Source of the DNA: Chinchilla lanigera
Lineage: Eukaryota; Chordata; Mammalia; Rodentia; Chinchillidae
Assembly: GCF_000276665.1 (NCBI RefSeq)
Contig: NW_004955484.1
Span: forward strand, 623,375 to 687,374
Direction: 5' to 3'
Length of the DNA: 64,000 nt
Shown: positions 1 through 11,300 of the stretch, in pieces
How the letters are laid out: each line of letters begins with the position of its first letter
How positions within the stretch are numbered: position 1 is the first letter of the stretch
The notes under the pieces: generated by a model
What the model was told of the DNA's origin: nothing
What the model saw: only the letters and a program-made list of their open reading frames with translations
Databases searched by the model: none
Translations under genes and position numbers: made by a program

Positions 1-189
1 TGTTTTTTTTATTTTAAAGAGAAAAAAAAACAAGAAAATAGTTTCAAAACAGGTTAACAAGAGAGTTATAATAATTAACACACTGTGTATTTTTTTTCAT
101 AGTAGTTATTCAGAGGACAAGATATAGGCATGATATCTTGTCCAAACAATATTACATGTTTAAAAAAATCATTCACCATAGCCAAGTTG
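1..189. other. Repeat-like flank with short hairpin
   Basis: The first 25 bases (T-run, then TATTTTAAAGAGAA) resemble the start of the unnamed retroposon seen near 7.0, 29.3 and 52.5 kb, so a truncated copy is possible. A perfect 11-bp inverted repeat (GGACAAGATAT, 7-base loop, ATATCTTGTCC) lies at 115-143. No gene seen. The L1 begins at about 190. Confidence 0.4.
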
Positions 190-777
190 GTTTTCATTCC
201 AGGGATGCAAGAATGGTTCAACATATGTAAATCAATAAATGTAATTATATTACATAAATAGAATCAAGACTAAAAATTATATGGTCATTTCAACAAATGA
301 AGAAAAACCTTCAACAATATCCAGTTCCCCTTCATAAAAAAAAAAACCTGAACAAAACAGGTAAAGAAGGATCTCACCTCATAACAATAAAAGCCATATG
401 AACAGAAGACCAAAAAACTCCACCAGAAAACATTTAAATCCGATAAACAAATTCAGCAAGTGGCAGAATACAAAAATCAATAGTGTTCCTCCACATCAGT
501 AATAAACCCACAGAGAAAAAAATCAGGAAAGCAATTCCACTCATAATACCAGATTTCAAGTCATACTAAAAAGGCATTGTAACAGGAAACAACATAGCAT
601 TGGCCCAAAAACAGACGTGTAGACCAAAGGAATAGAAGAGAAGATGCAGAGACAAGGCCATGCAACCACAGATATGTGCTTTCTGACAAAGTGGCCAAAA
701 ACATACATTAGAGGACAGATAGTTTAACACACAGTGGTAGGAAAACTGGATATAAATATGCAAAAGATTGAACCTAG

Positions 778-931
778 GCCAGGCGTGGTGGCACATACCT
801 GTAATCCCAGCACTTGGGAGGCTGAGGCAGGAGGATCGTCACAAGTTTGAGGCCAGCCTAGGCTACAAAGTGAGCTCAAGGTCAGCCTGAACTGCATAGT
901 GAGACCCTGTTTCAAAAAGACAAAAAAAAAA
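778..931 (+). mobile_element. B1 SINE inserted in L1
   Basis: This is a 7SL-derived SINE. It begins GCCAGGCGTGGTGGC and continues through CCCAGCACTTGGGAGGCTGAGG. Two related 29-base units follow, GAGGCCAGCCTAGGC and AAGGTCAGCCTGAAC, which is the internal quasi-duplication of rodent B1. It ends in an A-rich tail. The TSD AAAAGATTGAACCTAG is perfect, at 762-777 and 932-947, and the host L1 resumes directly after it. Confidence 0.95.
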
Positions 932-1534
932 AAAAGATTGAACCTAGTTCCTCATCTGTCACCCTGTATTAAATTCAAATCAAAATGGATCAAAGACCTA
1001 GATAAATAACTGGAAATGTTGAAACTGATAAGATAACACTTGAAGCCATCAGCACAGATAAAGATTTCCTAAATAGGATTCCAAGCACAGACAATAACAT
1101 CAAAAGTAAACAAACTGGATTACATAAAATCAAATTGTCTCCAGGGCAAAGGAAACAATAGAAACAAAGAGATGGCCTACAGAATGAGGGGGAAATCTTT
1201 GCCAGCTACTCTTCTGAAAGAGGACTAATATCTAGAATATCTAAAAACACAGAATAATTACCCCTCCCTGCAAAAAACATGGACAAATGAACTCAAAGAA
1301 GTACAAATTGCCAGTAAGTGTATACAAAATGTTTGCTATCTTTAGCTATTAAGGAAAGACAAATTAAAATTATACTGAGCTTCCATCTGACCCCAGCCAG
1401 AATGGCTATCATCAAAAATTAAAAAAAAAAAAAAAAAAAAAAAAAGATGGCAAAGATGGGGCACCCTCCTGAGTTGTTAGTGGAAATGTAAATTAGCACA
1501 ACTACTGTGGAAATTAGCATGGATCTTCCAAAAG

Positions 1535-1584
1535 TAAGAAAGAAAGGAAGAAAGGAAGAAAGGAAGAAAGGAAGAAAGAAAGAA

Positions 1585-1643
<59 letters not shown>

Positions 1644-1678
1644 CAAAAGAAAGAAAGGAAGAAAGAAAGAAAGAAAAA
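1535..1678. repeat. (GAAA)n/(GGAA)n microsatellite
   Basis: About 140 bases of nearly pure purine, made of GAAA and GGAA units, inside the 3' part of the L1. It probably grew from A-rich L1 sequence. The open frames across it on both strands (runs of Lys/Glu/Arg or Ser/Phe) are artefacts of the repeat. Confidence 0.95.
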
Positions 1679-2448
1679 ATCATTTGATCCAGCTATACCA
1701 CTACTGGATATATACATGAAAGAATTAAAGACAACATATTTTACTGATACATGCAAACTTATGTTTAAAATGATGCAATTCTCAATACTTAAGCTGTGGA
1801 AACATACTAGATACCCATCAACAGGTGAATGGATGAATATATATGCACATTATTCAGCCACTTAGAAGAATGAAATCCTGTCATTTGCAAGAAAATAGAT
1901 GGAACTGGGTACTATCCTGTTAAGCACAATAAGTCAGTCTCAAAAAGTTAAATATCACGTGTTTTCTCTTACATTATAAACATAAAATATAAGTGAATCA
2001 AAGGTGATAAACTAGAAGACAAACTGGTGGAAACTGGGAAGGGAATCAAGGAGAGAGGTGAGGAAAGAAAGGGAGTAAAGGGATTGAAAATTATCAAAAT
2101 ACATTACACGCTTGTACCAGTTCCTGAAAATGAACATTACTAATCTGTATTATTAACATGGACTAGTTTTTAAATGTGTGTTTATTTGTGGTTACATAAA
2201 GCACACCTGTGTGAGCGTTTTAGGAAATATTAAAGCCCCTGGCTACTCTACACAGCTGTATTAAGTTATTTCACCTTGCACACATTACATTCACAGTGGG
2301 TACTCCAGAGTTTTCACTGCACTTCCTATGAATAGGGTGCTGTTCTTATTCCTGATAATAACCCTTTCCTATGCTCTGCCAGTCTTACCTTTTCCAGCTT
2401 GTCAAAAGATTTGTAGTATCAGTTGTATCTTATTCTATGCATACTCAC

Positions 2449-2805
2449 CATAGTTTGGATGTGGAATGTCTCTTATGTGCTAAAGGCTGGTCACCAGCCT
2501 GTGAGACTATTGGGAGATGGTGCAACTTTTGGGAGATGGGGCCAAGCGAAAGGAAGTTAGGTCGCTGCAGGTGTCCCTTTGAAGGTGATATAGGAACTCT
2601 GGTCTCTTCCTGTCTCTTTTTGCCTGCTGACTACCATGAGGGAAGAAACCACTTCTGGCATGTGTTCCTGCCTTGCTACAGGCCCAAAACACAATCGGCC
2701 AAGTAATCATGGACTAAAACTTCCAAACTGTGAGCCCAATGAACCTTGCATTCTTAGAAGTTGATTATCTCATACATTTTGTCACAGTGACAAAAAGCTA
2801 GGACA
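2449..2805 (+). mobile_element. MaLR-like solo LTR
   Basis: It starts near TAGTTTGGATGTGGAATG, runs through a segment with GGGAGATGGGGCCAAG, and ends TTTTGTCACAGTGACAAAAAGCTAGGACA. This layout matches ERVL-MaLR type LTRs. Similar LTRs lie at 15552, 60955 and, reversed, at 11983. A 111-codon open frame across it is not a gene. The family name is from memory; LTR-class repeat is safer than the exact subfamily. Confidence 0.65.
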
Positions 2806-3780
2806 TCTTAATGCTTTCTTTTAATGAATTGCATCCCTTCAACATTTAAATATTCTTGAGCATTCCTCAAACAAAAAGCAAAGCACCACTTAGCTTCCCT
2901 GCTATCCCCCTGAGTCCTGGCTTCTGAGCTCATTTTCAATCCATCATATTCCTTTCTTTTAAAAATCAAGGTCTGAAATGGGTACTGATCAATGCTAGGC
3001 AACCACACATATGCTTAACAGTAGTTTATATTAGTAAACCAATAGCACAAAAATATGAATCAGTTACAATGCTTTCATGCAGAACTATACCACTTGGTGA
3101 CATAAAGAAAGCTATTCTAACTCCAAATCACATGTAAATTCTGGGTCATTTTGCAAAACAAATTATTTAAAATAATCTTAAGGAGAGGATTATTGTCTTT
3201 CTAATGCTCTCAGGCATTCAGGGTCTTAGTCTGATTCTGTTCTCCACTTATTTCCACTCGTGTTATTTACCTGCCACAACTCCGCAATACAACTTGTGAC
3301 CCAAAATAAATCCACAGCAACTGCTTTTGTCAGTGTCACCAATGGCTGCTCATCACTAATCCAAGTGGCCATGCTCCTTTAATTCACCTAATATCTCTTC
3401 AGAATGTGGCAGGGTTGACCTGTCTCTGCTTGAAACCTCCTATTGACTTGACCTAACACTGTGTTTCAGCTTTGCTACAATTCTCCCAAATCCCTGAAAG
3501 ATGCAGACTCTGTCTTACCTCCTGTCCTTGGACTTTCCACCATTGTGTTTCAGTGCACATCAGCGTACCTGTCACAGAGTAGATAGCAGGTACTCAGGAA
3601 AGATGGATGAACTCATTGTTGAAGACCTGAATCTGATTATCCGTGACACTAGAGCTTATATTACCTGTTAGACTCCCATATCTCCACTGATTTTGTGTCA
3701 TAACTCATCTCTCTTTATATTCCCTACCTGTTCCTTGAAATTTCTGTGTTTTTCTCTGGATTCTTTGCCTCTAAACCTTC
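2806..3780. other. Mostly unique DNA, possible L2 3' end
   Basis: No gene or RNA recognised. The part at about 3480-3625 on the + strand reads like an eroded L2 3' end: a GATGCAGACTCTGTCTT segment, then CACAGAGTAGATAGCAGGTACTCAG and a GATGGATGAA tail. This resembles the usual 'tag, gtgctcaataaa' ending. The rest shows nothing I can name. Confidence 0.35.
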
Positions 3781-4431
3781 TAAAGTAAAAAAGAGACATA
3801 CTTAGGACTTTATACAGTAATAATGAGAAGCCAAAAATTGGATTTAAAAAAATTTACAATAACATCAAAAGGAATAAAATACTTAGGATGAGCTTAACCA
3901 AGAAGTGAGAGACTTCTATACTGAAAACCACACAACAGTGATGATAAAAGAAATGAAAAGAGACACAAATACATGGAAAGGTATCTTGTGTTCATGGATT
4001 GGAATGCTTCTGTTGATGAAAGTGCCCATACTAGCCAAGTGATTCACAAAGTTAATGTAATCCCTATCAAAATCTCAATGGCATTTTTTGCAGAGAGAAA
4101 AACAAAATCCTCAAATGCATATGGAACTATGAAAGACCATGAGTACTAAACACAATTTTGAAAAAGGAAAACCAAGCTACAGGCATTGCACTTCTTTATT
4201 TGAAATCATATTGCAAATGCACAAAGATCAAAAACACCTTGGCAATATCCTGAAGACAGACAGCGACCAAAGCTCAAAAATAGGAAAAATGCAAAGCCCA
4301 GAAATCAACCCACATATATAGTAGAAGGATCTTCAACTAGGGGATCAAGAATGTACAATGAGGAAAGACTAATCTCTTCCAGACTGGTGCTAGGACACTG
4401 GATATATACATGTAAAAAAAAAATAATTAAA

Positions 4432-4580
4432 GTCAGGCGTGGTGGTGAATGCCTATAATCCCAGCACACGGGAGACTGAGGTAGGAGGATCGTTGCAAGT
4501 TCTAGGCCAGCCTGGGCTACATAGTGAACTCAAGTTCAGCCTGAACTGCACAGTGAGACGTTGCCTCAAAAAAAAAAATT
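4432..4580 (+). mobile_element. B1 SINE inserted in L1
   Basis: B1 begins GTCAGGCGTGGTGGTGAATG and shows CCCAGCACACGGGAGACTGAGG. It then has the two 29-base-type units (GGCCAGCCTGGGCTACATAG, TTCAGCCTGAACTGCACAG) and an A tail. The flanks are A/T-rich (AATAATTAAA before, AATTAATTAG after), so the TSD is only approximate. It has drifted more than the copy at 778. Confidence 0.92.
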
Positions 4581-5165
4581 AATTAGACCTATGCCTTACA
4601 TCAACTCAAAATGAATTAAAGACATCAACCCAAAATGAACTAAAGACTTAAATTGGAAACTACAAAACTCTTAGGAAAAAAAGTTTCATAATGGTCTTGG
4701 AGGTGATTTCTTAGATGTGACATAACATACATAAGGAATAAAGCAAAAACAGGCAAATAGAGCTACATCAAACTACACATTTCTGCACAACAAAGGCAAT
4801 CATCCACAGAGTGAAAGGCAACCTACAGAGTGAATGAAAATGTTTGCAAGCCATATGCCTAGTCAGTGGTTAATATCTAAAATATGTAAGAAGTTACTAC
4901 AATTTGGTAGCAAAAAAAATCTGGATAAAACATGGAATAGATTTGAGTAGACATTTCTCCAAAGAAGTAGTACAAACAGCAGGCAGGTATTTGAAAAAGT
5001 GTTCAAAATAGATTTGCATCAGGGAAATGTAAATCAATATCACAATAACGTATTCTCTCACACCTGACAGGATGGCTACATGAAAAACAAAAATTAACAA
5101 TGAAAAACTAAACCGAAAGTAGCTATCATTGGCAAGGTAGTAGTGGGGCTAAAACCCTTGTACAC

Positions 5166-5695
5166 TGTCGTTCTCTTAAGAGTGACAGGTCCCGAGAATG
5201 AGCTGCCCTCGGTTGCAAACAAAAGTAAGAGAGAGACATGAAAAACAAGAGAGGCAGAAGTCTGGGATCAGGGAGCTTACAGCCTCTTGGACTGCAACCC
5301 GGAAAACCAATCTCAGTCCCGTTTTACTGAGCAAGAACCAAGGGTATAGCTAGTACAAATGGGTAGATACCAAACAGTTTAGTAATTAAAGCATTATCCT
5401 TCTCCAATTCTGCCTCTTTTGCTGCTGGCAACAGTCCACAGGTGGGCTTCCTACACCCACACCACGCTTACTCAGTTCAGCTGGGAGTTATAAGTTGACC
5501 ACTAGCTATCCATCCACTACAATCACAGTCCTTACTTCCCATTAATATTTACAATGCATGGCAAGACTAAACAATAGGGAGCTCCTGCAATTCAAATACA
5601 CTCTTCAGGTGAAAGGTTTCAGTTCATTTTTGCAACAATAAACAAATCGTTGTGTGTACTCAGTGCTTTCTAATCAAAGAATGTCCTTTTCCACA
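5166..5695 (-). mobile_element. Solo LTR, ERV2/ERVK type, 6-bp TSD
   Basis: A 530-bp block interrupts the L1 exactly between two copies of GTACAC (5160-5165 and 5696-5701). Read on the - strand it begins TGTGGAAAAGGACA and ends AGAGAACGACA, the TG...CA ends of a retroviral LTR. The 6-bp duplication is the ERV2/ERVK size. A late segment with CTCAGTAAAACGGGACTGAG and a C/T-rich stretch look like R-U5. No internal retroviral sequence remains, so it is a product of LTR-LTR recombination. Confidence 0.85.
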
Positions 5696-6251
5696 GTACA
5701 CTATTAGTAGGAAGATAGAATAGCTCAGTTGCTATGCAAACAGTACATGAGTTCCTTAAAAAATTAAAAATAGAACTATTATATGATGCAGCAATCCACA
5801 GGTATCCAAAGTGGAATCTCAAACAGTTATCTGCAAACTCATACTCATTGCTCCACTATTCACCATAGTCAAGAGGTAGAAATATTCAAAATGTCCATTA
5901 ACAAATAAATTAAGAAGGCATGGTACATAGTTATGACAGAATATTATTCAGCCTTTAAAACATGAATGCCTACCATAAACTGTAATATGAATAAATCCAG
6001 AGGACAGTATGCCAAGTGAGATGTCTGTCGAAAAAGGACAAACACTGAATGGTTTCACTCATATGAATTATCTAAAGTAGTCAAACTTACGGAAACAGAA
6101 AGTAGATTGGTCATTCCAGAAAAATGAAGAGGAGGAAAAGTGGAGCTGCTGTTACATGAGCATAGAGTTTTCATCACACAAAACAGAAAACTGTAGAGAT
6201 CTTCTGCACAAGATGGTACTTATAGCTAAAAATACTGTCCTGTACACTTAA

Positions 6252-6335
6252 GAGATGCAGCTTAGTGGTAGAGCATTTGCTTACCGTGTGCAAGGCCCTG
6301 GCTTCCATCCCCAGCACCACAAGGAAAAAAGGAGA
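6252..6335 (+). mobile_element. ID-type SINE, divergent subfamily
   Basis: A tRNA-derived SINE with GATGCAGCTTAGTGGTAGAGC (box A region), TGTGCAAGGCCCTGGCTTCC (box B region) and a CCCAGCACCACAAGG tail. It differs from the common ID of this window, which has GCCTGCCTGGCAAG and GTTCGGTTCCCGG. This copy therefore looks older or from another subfamily. Confidence 0.8.
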
Positions 6336-6454
6336 TAAAGTATTACACATAAGTGCTCTAACTTTCTTTGGGCCTTCATTTCTTCTGCAACTCTCTATCA
6401 GCTTATATTTTATTCTCTAGTATACCCTTGAACAACTATTTCAGATAGTTGTTT

Positions 6455-6583
6455 AATAGTTCTATTTTTTATTTTTTGTTTTGTTTTGTTTGTTTTGTTT
6501 TGTTTTTCCAGTACCAGGAATCGAACTCACAACCTTGCGCTTGCCAGGCAGGCGCTATGCCACTGAGCTAAATCACCAGCCCC
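6455..6583 (-). mobile_element. ID SINE with TSD
   Basis: Reverse-strand ID. The + strand shows a T-rich tail made of GTTTT units, then CCAGTACCAGGAATCGAACTC and the end GCTAAATCACCAGCCCC. The TSD CAGATAGTTGTTT is perfect, at 6442-6454 and 6584-6596. Box A and box B of the tRNA promoter are recognisable. Confidence 0.93.
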
Positions 6584-7014
6584 CAGATAGTTGTTTTTAT
6601 ACAATAGTCTGTACAGTAACTTGAAGCTCTCACAGGACTGCAATTTTTCCTTTTACTCTTACCTCCCACCCTCCACCCCATCAATCTTCACCTTCTCACT
6701 TAGTTTGCATCCTTTCCTACACACATCCTTTCCCCTTTCCAACTTTCATCAATCCATGGGGTACATCTATGAAAATTATATTTCCTTCTATGTGATTGGA
6801 GTGTTCCATGTTGCCCTTTTCTCTCATTTTCTTAGATAGGACCCCTTTTTTGCAAAGATAGCTAGGTGTTTGATTGATACAATTTCTATTTAATTATTTT
6901 ATTTCTTGCCTTAGGTAACTGCCAGTCATTATGGAAAGGTGGGCTTCTGTATCCTTCTCACTCTCTCAATACATAGTTCTTTCTGAATTCCATATAACTT
7001 CCCATATATTTTTA

Positions 7015-7450
7015 TTTTTCATTTTTTTGTTTTAAAGAAAGGGAAAAAAAGGAACAATAGCAGTATATCGACGCTGCAAACATAAACAAGACAAAGCAAG
7101 AACATTAAAAGCCATAAGATGCTTCAAAACAAAGTGATAGGTGTCATATTACATATTGTTATCTTCAACTACGTTGCTCAGACTACCAGAGCATGGAAGA
7201 ATGGAAGTTTGTTCAAACCATTAAAGAGAATAACAAAATAATTATTAGATAAAACATTAGAGATAGTACAGAGTTTCACTAGACGAGATGGTAGGAATCC
7301 ACCAATGGTTGTTCCGTTCATATTGCTGTCTTCAAATCAGTTGCTCAGATTATCAGATATAAGCAGGCAAAATTGGTCAGAACATAAAAAATTTTAAGCA
7401 TTAAGTATTCCTTTCAATATACCATTAGACATCAGCAGTACAGTTACATT
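7015..7450 (-). repeat. Unnamed retroposon family, copy 1
   Basis: A T-run followed by GTTTTAAAGAAAGGGAA opens a block related over about 290 bases to 29311-29628. Shared landmarks are CAAACATAAACAA, AAAGCAAGAACATT, AACCATTAA and ACAGAGTTTCACTAGA. The T-run suggests an antisense poly(A) tail, so the element probably reads on the - strand. It may be an L1 3' UTR or another retroposon end. Within it, 7156-7272 and about 7321-7441 are related, so there is an internal repeat with a period near 165 bases. Confidence 0.6.
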
Positions 7451-8240
7451 TTTTTAATGTGTACATAAATTACCTCCTGAAGGACATTAGAAGAATGCTA
7501 CTTAATCAGTCTCCCATCTTTGGCTCTTTTTTATTCTTCAGACTCGTTCATAAGTGATTTTGGTGCGGAACTTCTTGATCTACAGATATGAAGCAATGAT
7601 GTCTCTTTAATAGGAATAGATCAACAGTAACTTGGATCATAAGCCATAGCCAGTTTCTAGAAATACATCTCAAATTTTCCACAAGGATTTAAATGTAGAA
7701 GCAAATCACTGTTGCATGAAAATGGAAGCTCACTTAATGAACAGGCTAATAATCTGAATGACAAACATGGATAATTCGAGACAGAAAAACATGTTTCTGA
7801 CACCTAAATTATGGCAGTGAGTAAATACATCAGAGAAACAGGAAAAGCACCAGATGGACTTAAAATACATCAGAGAATTGGGCTGCCCCCGGCAGATGAG
7901 GTCTGACGTGGAAGACCATACTGTATGCAAGTGCACGTATTTCTATATTTCTAATATTTTCTTGGTGATATAATCCCTGAGGGACAGCCACAGGGAATAA
8001 AATAAGCCAAAAGAAATCCAGGGCCTATCAGTATCTACTTTGCTGTATTTTTTTAAGCAGGCACTTTAACTTTTTTAAGATAAGAAAAAGGAAATGAATG
8101 AATCAGAACACTATGTTTGAGTTTGCTTTTTAAATGAGAGACATAAAATTACTTTTTTATATTGACAATTAAGGTTTTGAAATTAATTGTTAGGGAGATA
8201 ATATAAAAGCAAGAACAATTAGGGGTACCATAACCCACTT
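7451..8240. other. No recognised feature
   Basis: AT-rich DNA with no gene, RNA or repeat that I can name. A 68-codon open frame on the - strand at 7730-7936 has no recognisable domain. Confidence 0.4.
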
Positions 8241-8258
8241 CTGCTTTATCAAATTTGT

Positions 8259-8368
8259 TTTTTTGTTTGTTTGTTTGTTTTTTGGTTTTTCTCCGGTACC
8301 GGGAACCGAACTCACGACCTTGCGCTTGCCAGGCAGGCGCTTTTGCCGCTGAGCTAAATCCCCAGCCC
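8259..8368 (-). mobile_element. ID SINE with 18-bp TSD
   Basis: Reverse ID. The + strand has TTTG-unit tail sequence, then CTCCGGTACCGGGAACCGAA, CGACCTTGCGCTTGCCAGGC and GCTAAATCCCCAGCCC. The TSD CTGCTTTATCAAATTTGT is perfect, at 8241-8258 and 8369-8386. It is close to the window's ID consensus, so a recent insertion. The two open frames over it are not genes. Confidence 0.95.
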
Positions 8369-8386
8369 CTGCTTTATCAAATTTGT

Positions 8387-11300
8387 AACTGGGACAACAA
8401 TAATGGTTTCTTAAAAATAATAAAGGCAGTGATATTAAAGCATAACAGCAGAGCATTAGGTCCTGATTGCTCAGCAGTTTCAGGGATCTACTTAAAAAGA
8501 CAACTGATCTCCAAATTTATCAAGCAGTCATTAATCTACTAGAGAAGTACAAGAAATTTAGTTGGTTTTGTTGCAATAAGAAATGCAGTGTCTTGTGTAG
8601 TACAGCAGTTCTTTAGAATTATTTTTGAAAGCGCTGGAAATGAAAGCCTGCCCAGAACCAGCTTCAACCTTTGTTTTCCATTTGAATAACTCCTTCATTC
8701 CACACAAATCCTCTCAGCTCTTGCCTCTGTTGCTCACTGCATTTCTAGGTCTGCCTTGCCTAATATAGACCCGATTTCTTATAATTTCTTCCATTTTTTT
8801 CTCTCGCACACCAAAACTCTCCTCCTCCTTCAACACACCACCAACATCCTACCTTTTCTGTGCCTTTTCTGCTAACATATAAAAAGTCTTCCTCTAGTCT
8901 ATCTTATCCTTAAATTTTTCAACTGTATTTTTATTTTCTCTTCTTGTTGCTGTCTAATTAAATTCTAGAATGTTCACATTTTTCTGACATCCTTTAAAAG
9001 CAGATGTGTACCACATATCATATTTTAATCCTTCTTACATGCAGTAGACTATACATATGCAAGAAGCACTCAATATTCGTGGAAAAATGTAAATGTGGAC
9101 ATGTGAATAAATGAATGTAAGCTGCGGTTGATATCTTGATGTTTCTTTGGAGACAGCAAATTAATATTTACTTCTTTTTCTATTTAGTTATCCTTGAAAG
9201 AAAAAAATTATCGAAGAATGTCAGTGAAGCAATTATAGTAGAAAACAGAAGGAATTCATATAGACACCGCTTTTGCACAGATTTTAGGAAACAATTACAA
9301 AAGAAAATATCATCCATGGGCCAAATAGAAATAATTCCATATATAAATATAAATAAATGGAGAGTCCAAGGAAAACCACATTTTCAATTATATATCTTTC
9401 TTTTCCATAATATGAAATGCAGGTATTAAAGTGCATATATTTAAGCTTTTTTTCACCTCAGTCGGGGCAGTAAGTTTAGCATCCAATGCATAGTAAGTGG
9501 CCAGTACATAATTGCAAATGCCATTCAACTTGGTAGCTTCACAATTCCCCTGTTGCCAAGGAGCAAAGCAAAAAAATGACTCTTAGTCCTCCATTTAAAA
9601 TAGACCTAATATTACCATTAAATTGAATATAATTAGAATTACAATTAAATGTTATATCATTTAAAAGAGAAAATTATTTCTCCATCAAATTTTACAATGG
9701 CCTTTGGCATAGCACAGTGAAATTGGACCTTAAAATAAAATCTCAGTTAAATGAAAAGCTCAGATGAACTGACAATTTTCATACCTCAGAATTTCCTTAT
9801 GTATATTTCTCTAGTGACCTTTCTAATGACAAAGCTTGAAATGATAGTCAATTAAATTTATATCCCAAGGCACACTATAAATTTGTCAGGCTCAAAACAA
9901 AGACACTGTGAAGTTCATAAAATCAGCCCTAGGTACCAGAGAGTAGGTAAAGAAAAGGTAACAGGTCAGCCCTGGGTCCTTGTGTATGGGACTTACTGAC
10001 GCTCAGCTCTGCATGAGGATGAAGGACCAAGAAAGGCCTGCAGTGCTCTCTAATGCCATGCTTTGAATGACCTCAATTTATTTCAGCATCACCATCCACA
10101 AATAAAATATGACTTCATTTCAAGTCCATGAAGCTCACAAGTTCACATGTATGTATCCTCTCCCTGCTTTAGGCACTGACAAAATGCTCATTAACTGTTT
10201 GATTCAGGCAAATGTAATATAGGCCTGAAGCTTTGAGTGATCGTTTTCTCTTGGATTTTAACATCATGTCTTGCTCCTACACCTGATTTTTATTTCAAGT
10301 GGACTATTTTTCTTCCCAAATTAGGAAATGATAAATAATATTTTAAAATTCCCAGTTTATTCCTATCTTGCTCCTTAAGTTGTGTCTAATGATACCTTCT
10401 GTTATCAATACCAGGTAAATAGTGGACTCCTTTCACCAGGTACAGAAGAATCATCCAATTATATTCTTCAAAGAATAAATGTATGTCCAATCTTTTGGGA
10501 AACTGTTGCCGGAGAAAATTTGACATCACAAGAGTCTTTACATTTTACCATAATTTAGGAACCCTCCAGTAGATGACTTATGCCTTTTATATTCACCAAT
10601 ACTATGCACAGTAAGAAAATCACAAATGTAAATTAGTAAGATTGCAGATCAGCTCTAAACATAAATGGAACTGAGTTCTCTTCTACACCTGAGAAGATAT
10701 TTCTCAAAACAGGTGCTTCCTTTAGTTTACCACTTCCTGTGCTAAACACACATACTTAATAATTTGGTATCACAAGGAATTATAAAAGCAGATTCACTGG
10801 CACTAGGAAAGCATTCTGAGAAATAAAATACATCTAGAAACTTAAATTTCTTCTTTCCCTAGTTTTTAGGGATTTCTTTCACATTTATGTTCAGAATAGA
10901 TTTCTATTTTCCATTAACATTAAATATTTATCATGATATGAAAATACGAAGGTGTATTAGAAGGTCAAAGTTAAACTTTAAGACCATTAGAAAAAGCAAA
11001 AAGCATGTGGTAGCTCCTTTTATGTAAGCGGAGATAGAGGAAATCTCTTTAAAAATTACTAACCTACTTCAAACATAACATTTTCAACTACAGCAATATT
11101 GAGAGAGTTTACCTCCCGTATGATGCCATGTTTCAATTATATTTTCTGGGAAATATAACTGAGACATGTGTGATCTTTTCATTCAATAAAATCTTGACCA
11201 TTTAAAGTAACCCACCTGCTAGCAGCAGTATAAGTCTCTCTGAAAGTCACCATCGCAGTTCAGAAAAATATAATAAGCCAATCAGGATCATCAAATAGCA

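Larger units (their letters stand above)
190..2158 (+). mobile_element. L1 LINE fragment, ORF2 3' part and 3' UTR
   Basis: From about 190 the sequence follows the 3' third of L1 ORF2. Landmarks are the segment around GGGATGCAAGAATGGTTCAA, the segment around AATGGATCAAAGACCTA, and the tail with CCAGCTATACCACTACTGG and ATTCAGCCACTTAGAAGAATG. The reverse transcriptase and endonuclease regions are absent and every frame is broken by stops, so it is dead. It is interrupted by a B1 (778-931), an A-run near 1420 and a GAAA tract (about 1535-1678). Boundaries are approximate and the subfamily is not assigned. Confidence 0.85.
3781..6235 (+). mobile_element. L1 LINE 3' end, split by a B1 and an LTR
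   Basis: An L1 ORF2 3' part and 3' UTR in four blocks: 3781-4431, 4580-5165, 5696-5960 and 5960-6235. Landmarks include TTCATGGATTGGAATGCTTC, CATATGGAACTATGAAAGACC, AACCCTTGTACACTG and TATTATTCAGCCTTTAAAACATG. A 24-base tandem duplication lies at 4598-4645. The order continues correctly across both insertions, so this was one element before they landed. All frames are broken. Confidence 0.85.

Noticed and set aside
1419..1756. Several long Ser/Phe- or Lys/Glu-rich frames
   Set aside because: They are translations of the GAAA microsatellite on both strands.
2371..2706. 111-codon + strand frame
   Set aside because: It lies across a MaLR-like LTR and has no protein family features.
8190..8542. 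Frames on both strands across 8.2-8.5 kb, and the similar ones near 46.5-46.8 kb
   Set aside because: They are translations of ID SINEs; the same short peptide appears wherever this ID occurs.
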